In this document: positions 1-8,684 of the stretch, one piece after another
Position numbering within the stretch: position 1 is the stretch's first letter
How the letters are laid out: every line of letters begins with the position of its first letter
Assembly (NCBI RefSeq): GCF_002245355.1
Contig: NZ_NOWF01000009.1
Coordinates: forward strand, 109,325-173,324
Length of the DNA: 64,000 nt
Source of the DNA: Paludifilum halophilum
Lineage (GTDB): Bacteria; Bacillota; Bacilli; Thermoactinomycetales; DSM-45169
Direction: 5' to 3'
Translations under genes and position numbers: made by a program
The notes under the pieces: generated by a model
Database searches by the model: none
What the model saw: only the letters and a program-made list of their open reading frames with translations
Told to the model about the DNA's origin: nothing

Positions 1-209
1 GACCGCTGTCGGCTCCCGTCCAACCCATCGATCGTCACTCGGCCCTCATCGGGCTCCCGAAGTCCTTCAATCATCTCCATCGTTGTCGTCTTACCCGCCC
101 CATTGGGCCCCAGCAAGCCGAAAACCTCTCCCTCTTCCACCTCAAAGGAAACCCGATCCACCACTTTCACACCGTCATAAACCTTTACCAGATGTTGTAC
201 CCGTATCAT
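1..209 (-). CDS. ABC transporter ATP-binding protein (partial)
   Basis: The first 69 codons of an ABC ATPase run off the left edge of the window. The minus-strand reading begins MIRVQHLVKVYDG and contains a complete Walker A (GPNGAGKTTT) at about residues 37-46, then IEGLREPDEGRV. This spacing is typical of the DrrA/CcmA-like ATPases of two-component drug or lipid exporters. Signature motif and Walker B are outside the window, so substrate and partner permease cannot be judged. The ATG at 207-209 is preceded by a modest GGGAAG ribosome binding site. Confidence 0.88.
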   Translation of the reverse strand, partial: MIRVQHLVKVYDGVKVVDRVSFEVEEGEVFGLLGPNGAGKTTTMEMIEGLREPDEGRVTIDGLDGSRQR

Positions 210-263
210 ATAAAGTCTTCCCTTTCATGGCAGCCCTTTGGCGGCTGTCTGATCCATCCATAA

Positions 264-366
264 CTTGGTCTCCGGGCCGCTTAAGAATCCTCCTGCTGCG
301 GGCAGGGGCAAACGCTTCCCTCTTCTCGAATCGAACATTCAATCACAACGCTTCGAGCGGCCCACT
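264..366 (+). repeat. Dispersed repeat, copy A (short form)
   Basis: About 90 bases here match two separate blocks of the 15.34-15.57 kb region: TGCGGGCAGGGGCAAA and, after a junction, GAATCGAACNTTNAATCACAACGCTTC. Copy A lacks the roughly 140 bases that lie between those blocks in copy B. The ends of copy A carry an 8-base inverted repeat, GGGCCGCT (275-282) and AGCGGCCC (355-362). No gene is recognisable in it. The rest of 210-740 shows only the hairpin at 492-525 and no supportable gene. Confidence 0.6.
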
Positions 367-491
367 CCGGACTATCATCATTACCAGCTTTTCCACCGAT
401 CATGGTTCAGTATATCACTAGGAAAACGCGGTCTCCACCAATCGGACGGGATCGGGTATCGGGCGAGGGCGGCTGAACGTATTCCGCATAG

Positions 492-525
492 AAAAGGCAC
501 TCCATCATGAGTGCCATTCCTTTTT
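492..525. terminator. Hairpin, possible terminator
   Basis: A perfect 7-bp stem, GGCACTC / GAGTGCC, with a 6-base loop is followed by ATTCCTTTTT on the plus strand and by TTTT on the minus strand. No gene is convincingly attached to it. Confidence 0.45.
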
Positions 526-739
526 AAAGAGAACGGTAAACCATGCGAAGTGCCATATTTCCCGGTCTTTGTCTTTGCTGCAAGAATACCTTCCAGTCCC
601 TTCGATCTGCGGACGTGGATATCGAGAAGTTTCATCAGCTTACACTTCACATCCGCGTAACATTTGAATCGATCATTTTAGGACACAAAACAAAGTCACT
701 CTTCGAATATAAATATAGAGAAGCAAAAGATTTTTTGCC

Positions 740-790
740 AAAAAAAGAGGATGGCCAAAAGGGTCCATTCCGTTTCGGCCATCCTCTTTT
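740..790. terminator. Rho-independent terminator after the DUF2621 gene
   Basis: A 14-bp perfect stem (743-756 with 777-790, core GAGGATGGCC) abuts the stop codon of the minus-strand DUF2621 gene. A/T runs on both sides mean it could act in both directions. Confidence 0.85.
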
Positions 791-1216
791 TCACTCCAGC
801 AGCTCCCGGTACGGCTGAAGATCGATCTGTTGGCGCCGGAGGGTTTCCACTAACCACTTGTGGTCCCGTTTCGGAGTCGCCAGGATGTAACCGCGGATAA
901 TCAAGTCTTCCCTCATCCGGTCGGCTTTCTCCTTTACCGCCAATTCACCGATCTTTCCGGCGATGGTCCGTTTTGCCGCATCCCGGAACAGCTGGGGTAC
1001 CGGCTGCACCAACTCTTCCAACAGCGCTTTCTGCTCCTCCGTCCACAGGTGGCGGGTTTTTGCGATGTAATAATCCTGCCAGTCCAAGTCGGATTTTCCG
1101 TCCTCCTTGGGCATCCCTTTTAAAAACTTCCGAAACATGAAGTAACCTCCCGTGGCAAAAAACCAGATCATAAACAAAAACCACGGGATCATCACCCATA
1201 TGATCCAATCCGGCAT
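791..1216 (-). CDS. DUF2621 family membrane-anchored protein (YneK-like)
   Basis: A 141-residue protein starting MPDWIIWVMIPW. One hydrophobic segment (about residues 3-27) is followed by a charged cytoplasmic domain containing WTEEQKALLEELVQPVPQLFRD and ATPKRDHKWLVETL. I recognise this layout as DUF2621, as in B. subtilis YneK; function is unknown. An in-frame start lies further upstream (1267), but the GAGGTGA site just before 1216-1219 fits the second of two adjacent ATGs best. It is transcribed alone, with a terminator directly after the stop. Confidence 0.85.
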   Translation of the reverse strand: MPDWIIWVMIPWFLFMIWFFATGGYFMFRKFLKGMPKEDGKSDLDWQDYYIAKTRHLWTEEQKALLEELVQPVPQLFRDAAKRTIAGKIGELAVKEKADRMREDLIIRGYILATPKRDHKWLVETLRRQQIDLQPYRELLE

Positions 1217-1487
1217 CATCCTCACCTCGCACTCCTCAGCGGCGAAGCTCCCTCCGGGAAACTCCATCCTTCCGGCCTTTTTCCCATTGTATCACGAGTC
1301 GGGCCCGCCGCCTAATGCCCATCCGAAGCATGGGTATGTAAAGTGCGTTGGTGACCATCTATTGGTGACCGAAGCGGAAGATGCCGATCCATTCCCTGTT
1401 CACCAATTCGTCCATAAATATTGAACCGTTCTATTTTCCAAAAGAGACCATTATGATATATATTGTATTTTAGGGGGAGAGGAATTC

Positions 1488-3686
1488 ATGAATGTGAAAA
1501 GATGGAAAAGTTACGGCCGTTTGTTCTATAAGGCCATGATGACGAAAAAGTGGTGGCTGTTAGTAACCTCCACCGTCATCTTGTTTACCGTCGGGGGTTG
1601 TGCGGCGGTCATGATGACCAATGCCGTTTACGACCTGGACAGCCTGAAAGACATGCGGTTCGCCACCTCCATCTACGACCATAGAGAGAAAGTCGTTGCC
1701 ACGATGGGGGACAAAAACAGAGACTATGTCGACTTGGATCAGATCCGAACGAAAAAACTGATGGAAACTTTTGTCGGTGTCGAAGACGAACGGTTTTATA
1801 AACACAACGGTGCCGATCTAAAGGGACTTGGACGGGCACTTGCCGTCGACCTCCTTACCATGTCCCCCGCTGAAGGCGGAAGCACCATCACCATGCAAGT
1901 CGCCCGAAACATTGTCCTGAATGAAAACGAAAAAACGTTCATGCGGAAAGTAAGCGAGATCGCCATCGCCTACAACCTGGAACGCCACTATACAAAAAAA
2001 GAAATCCTGGAATCCTATCTCAACTATATTTATCTCGGGAACGATGTCCGCGGGATTCAGATGGCCTCCAAGATTTATTTCGATAAAGACCTGACCAAAG
2101 ACAAACTGGAACCCCATGAAATCGCTCTTTTGGCCGGCCTCCCAAAAGCACCGGAGGGTTACAATCCCTACCGAAATCCGGACAAAGCCAAGCATCGCCG
2201 CAACGTCGTCCTGAACAAAATGGCTGAACTGAATATGATCACAGAAAAAGAAAGCGAAAAATATAAAGAGAAGGATTTAGGGGTCAATAAGAAATACCTG
2301 CAGAAACACACACAGGACGATCATTATCAGGCTTATAAGGATTACATTCTCAAGGAAGCCGCCGAACGTTACCATTTGGACGGTCAACAGCTGGCCAACG
2401 GAGACTATAAAATTTACACCGGCATGAACCGCAAAGCCCAGCGCTCCCTGGAACAAACGCTTAAAAAGGATTCCTTCTACCACAACCACGACAAGCTGGA
2501 CGGCGGAGCAACGATGATCGATCCAAAGACGGGGCAGATTGCGGCGATCGGCGGGGGACGAAAATACATCCGCGGATATGAAAACCGGGCATTGTCCAAA
2601 ATACAACCCGGTTCCTCGATCAAACCAGTAACGGTATACGCTCCGGCAGTGGAAGAACGGGGGTACAATGAAAACACCCCCGTTTCCGACGCCCCCTTCT
2701 CCGTCAACGGATGGTCGCCGAAAAATTACGACCACATCAATCATGGTACGGTCCCGCTGAAGACCGTAGCCGGCAAATCGATCAACGTAGCGACTGTCCG
2801 TCTCCTCCATGAAGTGGTCGGTGTGAAAACCGGCTTCCAATACGGGCAGAAAGCGGGGTTGAACCTGACTGCCAAAGACAAATCCCTGGCACCGTTGGCT
2901 CTGGGAGGACTGACTAAAGGCGTCAACACCGTCCAGATGGCTCAGGCCTACACCGGATTCGTCAACAAAGGGAAAGTGACGGAGGCTCACGCCATTACAA
3001 AGATCGTCGATGTGGACGGGAATGTAGTAAAACCTGACAAATCAATCAAAAAAAACAAGAAACTGTACAGCCCGGAGACAGCTTCCACTATGACTAAAAT
3101 CCTGAAACATGTCGTCGTTCAGGGGACCGGCAAAAACGCCCAGCTGGCCGACGGCCGGGATGTGGCCGGAAAAACAGGAACCACCCAAAATAGTCGTGAA
3201 GCCTGGTTCGTCGGCTTTACACCGGAGTACGTCATGGCGACGATGGTATTCAACCAAAACGGCAGCCAAGTGGATTTGAGCGGGGGAGAATATCCGGCCC
3301 GGATCTTCAAGCAAGTGATGTCCGATACCCTGAAGGACACGAAAGTCAGCCGTTTTCAATATACGAGCTCTTCCGGTCCGCAAAACCGTGGCGGAAAAAC
3401 CCCCAAAGATACACCCGATTCTTCTCCCCAACAGCCGCAGGAAGAAAAACAGAAACCGGAACGGGAAAAACCCGATAAGCCGGAGCAAAAGCCCGGCGGG
3501 GAAAAACCCGATCAACCCGGCGAACCAAAACAACCGGGTCCCCCGGAAGAACCGGAACAACCGGATCCCGGACCTCCAGAGGAACCCGAAGAGCCGGAGC
3601 AACCGGAACAGCCGGAGCAACCGGAACAACCGGAACAGCCGGGGAATCCCGAACAGCCTGAAAATCCCGATCAACCGGAACAATGA
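1488..3686 (+). CDS. Class A penicillin-binding protein (glycosyltransferase/transpeptidase)
   Basis: A 732-residue bifunctional peptidoglycan synthase. A short cytoplasmic tail and one membrane anchor (residues 22-45) precede a GT51 glycosyltransferase domain with the catalytic motif EDERF (99-103) and GGSTITMQ. The transpeptidase domain has all three active-site motifs: SSIK at 376-379, SIN at 431-433 and KTG at 562-564. The last 90 or so residues are a low-complexity tail of PEQ/PEE/PDQ repeats, probably spanning the wall. The start ATG follows GGGGGAGAGG. It acts outside the membrane, polymerising and cross-linking lipid II. The family is PBP1A/PBP2C-like; the exact paralogue name is not decidable here. 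Confidence 0.95.
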   Translation: MNVKRWKSYGRLFYKAMMTKKWWLLVTSTVILFTVGGCAAVMMTNAVYDLDSLKDMRFATSIYDHREKVVATMGDKNRDYVDLDQIRTKKLMETFVGVEDERFYKHNGADLKGLGRALAVDLLTMSPAEGGSTITMQVARNIVLNENEKTFMRKVSEIAIAYNLERHYTKKEILESYLNYIYLGNDVRGIQMASKIYFDKDLTKDKLEPHEIALLAGLPKAPEGYNPYRNPDKAKHRRNVVLNKMAELNMITEKESEKYKEKDLGVNKKYLQKHTQDDHYQAYKDYILKEAAERYHLDGQQLANGDYKIYTGMNRKAQRSLEQTLKKDSFYHNHDKLDGGATMIDPKTGQIAAIGGGRKYIRGYENRALSKIQPGSSIKPVTVYAPAVEERGYNENTPVSDAPFSVNGWSPKNYDHINHGTVPLKTVAGKSINVATVRLLHEVVGVKTGFQYGQKAGLNLTAKDKSLAPLALGGLTKGVNTVQMAQAYTGFVNKGKVTEAHAITKIVDVDGNVVKPDKSIKKNKKLYSPETASTMTKILKHVVVQGTGKNAQLADGRDVAGKTGTTQNSREAWFVGFTPEYVMATMVFNQNGSQVDLSGGEYPARIFKQVMSDTLKDTKVSRFQYTSSSGPQNRGGKTPKDTPDSSPQQPQEEKQKPEREKPDKPEQKPGGEKPDQPGEPKQPGPPEEPEQPDPGPPEEPEEPEQPEQPEQPEQPEQPGNPEQPENPDQPEQ

Positions 3687-3744
3687 ACCGGTCGAAACCA
3701 AGTCGAGAACACAGATCATTCCAGCTTTACGTATGCCCGGAAAG

Positions 3745-3787
3745 AAAAATCACCCCCGCACCTGTACGTGTGCAAGGGGTGATTTTT
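3745..3787 (+). terminator. Rho-independent terminator of the PBP gene
   Basis: Perfect 12-bp stem AAAAATCACCCC / GGGGTGATTTTT followed by T-rich sequence, about 60 bases past the PBP stop codon. It is symmetric enough to work for the convergent transporter operon too. Confidence 0.85.
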
Positions 3788-3910
3788 CACATTCATGAGA
3801 GGGGCTGATCCGGATCCTTCTCTTCTTCCGGCGCTCTTTCCAGTTTGTCGACGATCTCCTCCCGCTGTCGATCGGCTGTTCTGCCGGAGATGGTATGGTT
3901 CGCCTGAGTA

Positions 3911-5437
3911 CTAACGAATCAGCCCCTGGTCCAGGAGATACTCCCGAGCGACCTCGGCAGGGTCTTCATCCCGGTAATCGACTCGATAATTCATCTTGCG
4001 CATTTCGTCTTCGGTAATTTTGCCGGCCAGCCGGTTCAGGACTTCCTCCAGTTTCGGATGGTTTTCCAGCGTTTCCTTTCGAATCAACGGGGCGCCCTGA
4101 TAAGGAGGGAAAAGGTTTTTGTCATCCTCCAGTTCCACCAGCCGGTATTGGATCATATACCCGTCGGTGGAATAGGCGTCGATCACATCCACCTGTCCGC
4201 TCTGGAGAGCTTTGGCCCGCAATCCGGCATCCATCGTCCGAATTCGGGAAAGGTCAAGGTCGTATTTCTTCTGAATACCCCGATATCCATCCTCCCGGTC
4301 CTTAAATTCAAAGGTAAACCCTGCCTTTAACTGGTCTTCATAAGGCTTCAGATCGGAGATCGTTTTCAGGCCGTAACGGTCCGCAGTTTCTTCTCTCACG
4401 GCTAACACATAGGTGTTGTTATAGACCATCGGCTTTAACAGCTCCATTTGATATTTTTCCTCAAGACCTTTCTTTGCCTGCCGGTAGACTTCTTCCGTAT
4501 CTGTGTTCGGCAAATCTTCCTTCAACAAAGAGGAGAGAACTGTCCCGGTAAACTCGGGATAGATATCGATATCTCCTTTTTCCAACGCGTTGAACAAAAA
4601 ATCCGTCCCGCCCAGTCCCGGTTTCAGGGTAACTGAAAGGTCTGTCTCCTCTTCGATCAACAGCTTGTACATATGAATCAGGTTCTCGGGTTCCGCTCCC
4701 AATTTCCCTCCGATCACCACATTTTCTTTTTTCCCCTGCATCGCCAGCGGGGCGGCCACCGCCAGAACAGCAACCATCAGAACGGCCAGAATAGGGCGGA
4801 AACGGCCCGTCCGGGACCGTTTCTCCGTAAAACGAAGAATTCCATCAAATAGTATGGCTAAAAGGGCGGCGGGAATCGCCCCCAGCAGAATATATCCGTT
4901 ATCCGCCCGCTGGATTCCCAGCAGGATGAGGTCACCCAGGCCACCGGCTCCGATCAGAGCAGCCAGAGTCGCTGTCCCGACGATTAGTACCATGGCCGTT
5001 CGGATCCCCGCCATGATCACCGGCATCGCCAGGGGAAGTTCGACGGTTCGCAAACGGCGAAACGAACTCATTCCCATCCCCGTAGCCGCTTCGATCAAAG
5101 CCGGATCCACCTCTTTGATCCCGGTATATGTATTGCGCAGGATCGGCAGCAGAGCGTAAACAGTCAGAGCGATCACCGCCGGTATTTTTCCGATTCCGAT
5201 TAAAGGGATCATAAAGCCGAGAAGAGCCAGACTGGGAATCGTCTGCATGACCGCCGCCATCCCGATGACCGGTTCAGCGATCCGCCGCCTCCGGGTCAGA
5301 AATACACCCAGGGGAAGAGCCACCAGCACCGCCAGCAGAAGGGAAATCAGAGAAAGTTGGAGATGTTCCCAAGTCGTCTCCATCAACACATCCGACCGTT
5401 TGTCAACCAAAGACCACCATTCTTGAAACAGACTCAT
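3911..5437 (-). CDS. ABC importer permease fused to substrate-binding domain (OpuC/EgtU type)
   Basis: A 508-residue fusion. Residues about 1-215 form a BPD-type permease domain (EAA-like loop EAATGMGMSSFRRLRTVELP) with five to six membrane segments. One further membrane segment (about 220-235) leads into a periplasmic-type binding domain (about 240-508, beginning VVIGGKLGAEPENLIHMYKLL). The architecture is that of quaternary-amine importers (choline, carnitine, glycine betaine, as in OpuC/BilE) and of the ergothioneine importer EgtU. The ligand cannot be told from sequence by eye. Its start overlaps the stop of the upstream ATPase gene by 4 bases, so the two are translationally coupled. Confidence 0.93.
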   Translation of the reverse strand: MSLFQEWWSLVDKRSDVLMETTWEHLQLSLISLLLAVLVALPLGVFLTRRRRIAEPVIGMAAVMQTIPSLALLGFMIPLIGIGKIPAVIALTVYALLPILRNTYTGIKEVDPALIEAATGMGMSSFRRLRTVELPLAMPVIMAGIRTAMVLIVGTATLAALIGAGGLGDLILLGIQRADNGYILLGAIPAALLAILFDGILRFTEKRSRTGRFRPILAVLMVAVLAVAAPLAMQGKKENVVIGGKLGAEPENLIHMYKLLIEEETDLSVTLKPGLGGTDFLFNALEKGDIDIYPEFTGTVLSSLLKEDLPNTDTEEVYRQAKKGLEEKYQMELLKPMVYNNTYVLAVREETADRYGLKTISDLKPYEDQLKAGFTFEFKDREDGYRGIQKKYDLDLSRIRTMDAGLRAKALQSGQVDVIDAYSTDGYMIQYRLVELEDDKNLFPPYQGAPLIRKETLENHPKLEEVLNRLAGKITEDEMRKMNYRVDYRDEDPAEVAREYLLDQGLIR

Positions 5438-6507
5438 ACAGAACCGACCTCTCCTTCCCGGCTGGATTTCTCCAGGTAACTGACAATGCTTCGATAGGAG
5501 AGAACGCCCACCAATCGATTCCCTTTAACGACAGGGAGTACCTCTCTGTCCGCTTCTTGAAAGAGCCGAACAGCGTCTCTCAGCTTCGTATCGTTTTCGA
5601 TGGCAAGGATGTCGGTTTTCAGGGAGTGCCCATTCCACTCCCCTTTCAGATGACCTTGTTGATCCCGGACATACAAAGGAAGGCGGACCGGACCTCTCCC
5701 CTCCGCTTCTGCCAGGCGTTCCTCTGTTGTCAGATAAGGATCGGCAGGCTCCATCATCACATCGACAGCAGTCAGCCACGCTGTTTTCCGATCTCCGATG
5801 AATTGCCGGACAAAGGAGTTAACCGGACGGGTGATCAGATTCTGAGGGGTGTCGATCTGCACCGCCTCCCCTTGTCTCATCAGACAAACCCGGTCGCCCA
5901 AGGCCATCGCCTCATCCATATCATGGGTGACAAAAACCACGGTCTTTCGGATCTCTTGTTGCAAGTTGCGGATATCCTGTTGCAGTTGCTCCCGGGTGAT
6001 CGGATCCAGAGCACTGAAGGGCTCGTCCATCACAATCATCTCGGGGTCGCCCGCCAGCGCCCGCACCACACCGATCCGTTGTTGCTGTCCCCCGGAGAGC
6101 TCCGCCGGCTTTCGTCCCCGGAATACAGAGGGTTCTAATCCCACCATGTCCAATAATTCGTCCACCCGCTTTCGGATCCGTTCCTTGCTCCATCGGCGCA
6201 TCTCCGGTACGACAGCGATATTCTCGGCGACGGTCAGATGGGGAAACAGAGCGATCTGCTGAAGTACATAACCGATATTCCAACGCAGTTCGTGGATGTT
6301 GAACGTATGGACCTCTCGGTCCCGGATTCGGATCTCTCCGGTCGTGGGCTCAATCAGACGATTGATCATCTTGAGCGCCGTCGTCTTTCCACATCCGCTG
6401 GGTCCGATCAAGACGAAAAACTCCCCCTCTCGAATCCGGAAATCCAAGGATTTTAAACCCTCCGTTCCATCTTCAAAAGTTTTGGACACCGAAGAAAAAG
6501 TGATCAT
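5434..6507 (-). CDS. ABC importer ATPase with CBS domain (OpuCA/EgtUA type)
   Basis: ATP-binding partner of the permease/binding-protein fusion downstream. Walker A GPSGCGKTT (about 36-44), signature LSGGQQQR, Walker B MIVMDEP and the switch histidine (VFVTHD) are all present. The C-terminal third (about 250-357) ends in a CBS module (REVLPVVKGNRLVGVLSYRS), which in OpuCA-like ATPases senses ionic strength or cyclic di-AMP. A cdaA gene is present in this window, but a regulatory link is inference. The ATG at 6507, preceded by AAGGGCGTGA, is preferred over a TTG two codons upstream. Confidence 0.93.
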   Translation of the reverse strand: MITFSSVSKTFEDGTEGLKSLDFRIREGEFFVLIGPSGCGKTTALKMINRLIEPTTGEIRIRDREVHTFNIHELRWNIGYVLQQIALFPHLTVAENIAVVPEMRRWSKERIRKRVDELLDMVGLEPSVFRGRKPAELSGGQQQRIGVVRALAGDPEMIVMDEPFSALDPITREQLQQDIRNLQQEIRKTVVFVTHDMDEAMALGDRVCLMRQGEAVQIDTPQNLITRPVNSFVRQFIGDRKTAWLTAVDVMMEPADPYLTTEERLAEAEGRGPVRLPLYVRDQQGHLKGEWNGHSLKTDILAIENDTKLRDAVRLFQEADREVLPVVKGNRLVGVLSYRSIVSYLEKSSREGEVGSV

Positions 6508-6693
6508 TCCCAATCACGCCCTTTTGTCAACTTTGTCAGCCTAATCCATTCGGAGGAATCACTTGTCCATTCCTGATTCCTGTATCGACGAAACGTCCTT
6601 TTTTCAGGATGCCGAAGATGACATCTTTTTGAATTTTTGTCGAGCATCGGGGATGAATCGGCAGGAAGAATCCAAAAACAGATCAAAATCATG

Positions 6694-6840
6694 TACAATA
6701 AGTCAGGAGGGTTTGATCCATGAGACCGGTAGAGCATTTGAAGTGTTGCGCCCCGCCCGGTAACGAAGTCGGGAGGGTGATAGGCCGGCGGAGATCCTTT
6801 GCACTCATTTCAGTACCAGTCTCGCCACCCGGTCTCTCTA
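6694..6840 (+). ncRNA. Structured leader, unassigned
   Basis: A TACAAT -10-like box (6694-6699) precedes a stretch closed by an 8-bp perfect helix, GAGACCGG (6723-6730) with CCGGTCTC (6829-6836). Inside is a second helix formed by CCC-CCCG and CGGG-GGG around 6752-6777. I could not match it to a riboswitch class I know. It lies about 130 bases upstream of the membrane protein gene at 6973. The surrounding 6508-6930 contains no gene I can support. Confidence 0.3.
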
Positions 6841-6972
6841 TGCGTTTTTTGCAAGAAATCGGGGACGCCTGCCAGCCCGACCGACCGCCTCGGCAAGGGA
6901 TCAAACCGATCAAAGTGACTTTGAAGGGGCCCTGTGATCGACATTCAATCCAGAAAGAAATGGGGAAGCATG

Positions 6973-7434
6973 ATGATCGGTTATAAAATTGCTCTTTTTG
7001 TTCACATTTTAAGCATTGCCACCTGGTTCGGCGGATTGACCGTAATGGCCGTATGGCTTCGCAAATCGACGGCATTGCACCAGTCCGGAATCTCCATGAG
7101 TAAAAGCCTGGAAAACGTTCACAACCTCAACGTTCGAATGATGGTACCGGTGGCTGTCCTGGCCCTGGCGGCGGGAATGTACATGCTGGTCACCGGAACC
7201 TGGGGGGCGGATCAACCCTTGTGGTTAACTGTTAAAGAGCGTTTCGGCAGCCTGTTCGTCCTGTTGTATATCATCGGTCTGCCCCTTTATGGCGGCAAAC
7301 TGTTGAAAAAAGTGCAAAGCGAAAAAGACGAGTCCACCATGGCCTCCACCGTTAAGCGTTATATCGGCTTACTCAACTTCAGTCTCTTGGCAATGCTGGT
7401 GATCATTGTGTTCGTCACTTTTCAAATCGTTTAA
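6973..7434 (+). CDS. Small polytopic membrane protein (DUF2269/CopD-like)
   Basis: 153 residues with four hydrophobic segments. It starts MIGYKIALFVHILSIATWFGGL, with a histidine in the first helix (FVHILS) and the WFGG turn seen in DUF2269 and CopD-like heme- or copper-associated membrane proteins. Function is unknown. Of several in-frame starts, the ATG pair at 6970/6973 sits behind GGGGAAG; the second has the better spacing. It is a single gene followed by a strong terminator. Confidence 0.75.
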   Translation: MIGYKIALFVHILSIATWFGGLTVMAVWLRKSTALHQSGISMSKSLENVHNLNVRMMVPVAVLALAAGMYMLVTGTWGADQPLWLTVKERFGSLFVLLYIIGLPLYGGKLLKKVQSEKDESTMASTVKRYIGLLNFSLLAMLVIIVFVTFQIV

Positions 7435-7472
7435 AGCGGATCCACACCCGGCAACATCAAAATCGCCATCAG

Positions 7473-7533
7473 AACCGTTTTTCCACCAACCTCGCCGCAT
7501 GGCGGCACAGGTGCTTGGAAAAACGGTTTTTTT
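7473..7533 (+). terminator. Rho-independent terminator
   Basis: A 13-bp stem AACCGTTTTTCCA / TGGAAAAACGGTT with a long loop ends in a run of T, shortly after the membrane protein stop codon. Confidence 0.85.
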
Positions 7534-7704
7534 CCTCTTCGGGCTACTTTGATCGATTTGATCCGTTCTCTGTTCACATTTTATATACATCTAAAAGTAT
7601 GTTAGATTGTATCATGAATATCGCTCTTCCCATACAAGAAGGCTGTACATCATGGACTTATTTTCATTACCCAAGCACATGAATGGCAAGGAGTGTTGAA
7701 CGAC

Positions 7705-8496
7705 TTGAAGAAACGACGATTGACACAGATTCTGATACTGATGACCGCTTTATTGCTGGTAGCGGTCGGATGTGCCAACCACACGGAAAACGGAAAAAAC
7801 ACAGACGGGGAGAATCAGGCGGACCCCGATCCCAATCCCGCAAAAAAATATGAGATGGCCGTCCTCTACCAACAAAAAAGCGCAGAGGCCCACGCTTTAC
7901 AAGTACAAGCCTACAATATGGCGAAAAAACGTCTGGATGAATATCTGGAAAACAAAAAGGGCGATCAAAAACCGGCCATTGTCATCGATTTAGACGAAAC
8001 GGTACTGGATAATACCCCTCACCTGGCTATGGGTGTCAAAGAAGGCTTTGACTACACCGAATGGGGGGAAGAATGGGACACTTGGGTAAAAGCGGCAAGC
8101 GCGGACCTTATTCCCGGATCCAAAGAGTTCTTAAATCATGCCGACCAAAAAGGGGTCAAGATTTTTTATGTTTCCAACCGGGTCGTCGAAAATGAGGAAG
8201 CGACCATCAAAAATCTGAAAAAATTGGACCTTCCTCAGGCAACCAAAGATAACGTCCGTCTTAAAGGTCCGTCCAAAAAAGAACGGCGCGGCGCCATTAA
8301 AAAAGAAAATTATGATATCGCATTGCTGATCGGTGATACCCTTCACGACTTCTCCGACGAATTTTCCGGTGAGTCATCCGAAGACCGAAACGCGGCTGTT
8401 GAAAAAATGAAGGACGAATTTGGGGATCGATTTATCATCCTTCCCAACCCCACTTATAACGAGTGGACCCATGCCGAATTGGAAAGTTGGAAGTAA
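7705..8496 (+). CDS. 5'-nucleotidase/acid phosphatase lipoprotein, e(P4) family
   Basis: HAD-superfamily class C-type acid phosphatase anchored as a lipoprotein. The signal peptide MKKRRLTQILILMTALLLVAVGC ends in a lipobox cysteine at residue 23. The catalytic motif DLDETVLDNT follows at about 95-104, and the distal HAD acidic motif LLIGDTLHDFSDEF near 213-226. Members dephosphorylate nucleoside monophosphates outside the membrane so nucleosides can be imported. I chose TTG at 7705, which gives a typical MKK signal peptide start, behind AAGGAG. GTG 7693 and TTG 7696 overlap or touch that site. Confidence 0.88.
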   Translation: MKKRRLTQILILMTALLLVAVGCANHTENGKNTDGENQADPDPNPAKKYEMAVLYQQKSAEAHALQVQAYNMAKKRLDEYLENKKGDQKPAIVIDLDETVLDNTPHLAMGVKEGFDYTEWGEEWDTWVKAASADLIPGSKEFLNHADQKGVKIFYVSNRVVENEEATIKNLKKLDLPQATKDNVRLKGPSKKERRGAIKKENYDIALLIGDTLHDFSDEFSGESSEDRNAAVEKMKDEFGDRFIILPNPTYNEWTHAELESWK

Positions 8497-8523
8497 GTGT
8501 TGTCCCCAAGATCAAGATCAACC

Positions 8524-8561
8524 AAAATCCCCCCCTCATCCTTGGAGGGGGGGGATTTTAC
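8524..8561. terminator. Rho-independent terminator
   Basis: C-rich and G-rich arms (AATCCCCCCCTC / GGAGGGGGGGGATT) around a 6-base loop, then TTTTA. It follows the lipoprotein gene and also faces the convergent kinase gene. Confidence 0.85.
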
Positions 8562-8684
8562 GATCCGGAACAAATATGAAGGATGGCTTGAAATGAACAC
8601 GGCTGATTCCAAAATCATACGTGTAATTGACTTCGGGACTGGGCCCGGGAGATGTCCACCAACCAGCGGATAAACCTTTCGGTA

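Noticed and set aside
83..421. 112-codon plus-strand frame at the left edge
   Set aside because: Antisense to the ABC ATPase start and continuing through repeat copy A; no start signal.
3793..3915. Minus-strand reading ending DPDQPLS after the importer genes
   Set aside because: It looks weakly protein-like (SGRTADRQREEIVDKLE) but has no start codon before an in-frame stop; possibly a remnant, not supportable as a gene.
6720..6986. 88-codon frame behind a good GGAGGG site
   Set aside because: It overlaps the real membrane protein start in another frame, and the region forms a long-range helix; the protein looks random. Kept as a structured leader instead.
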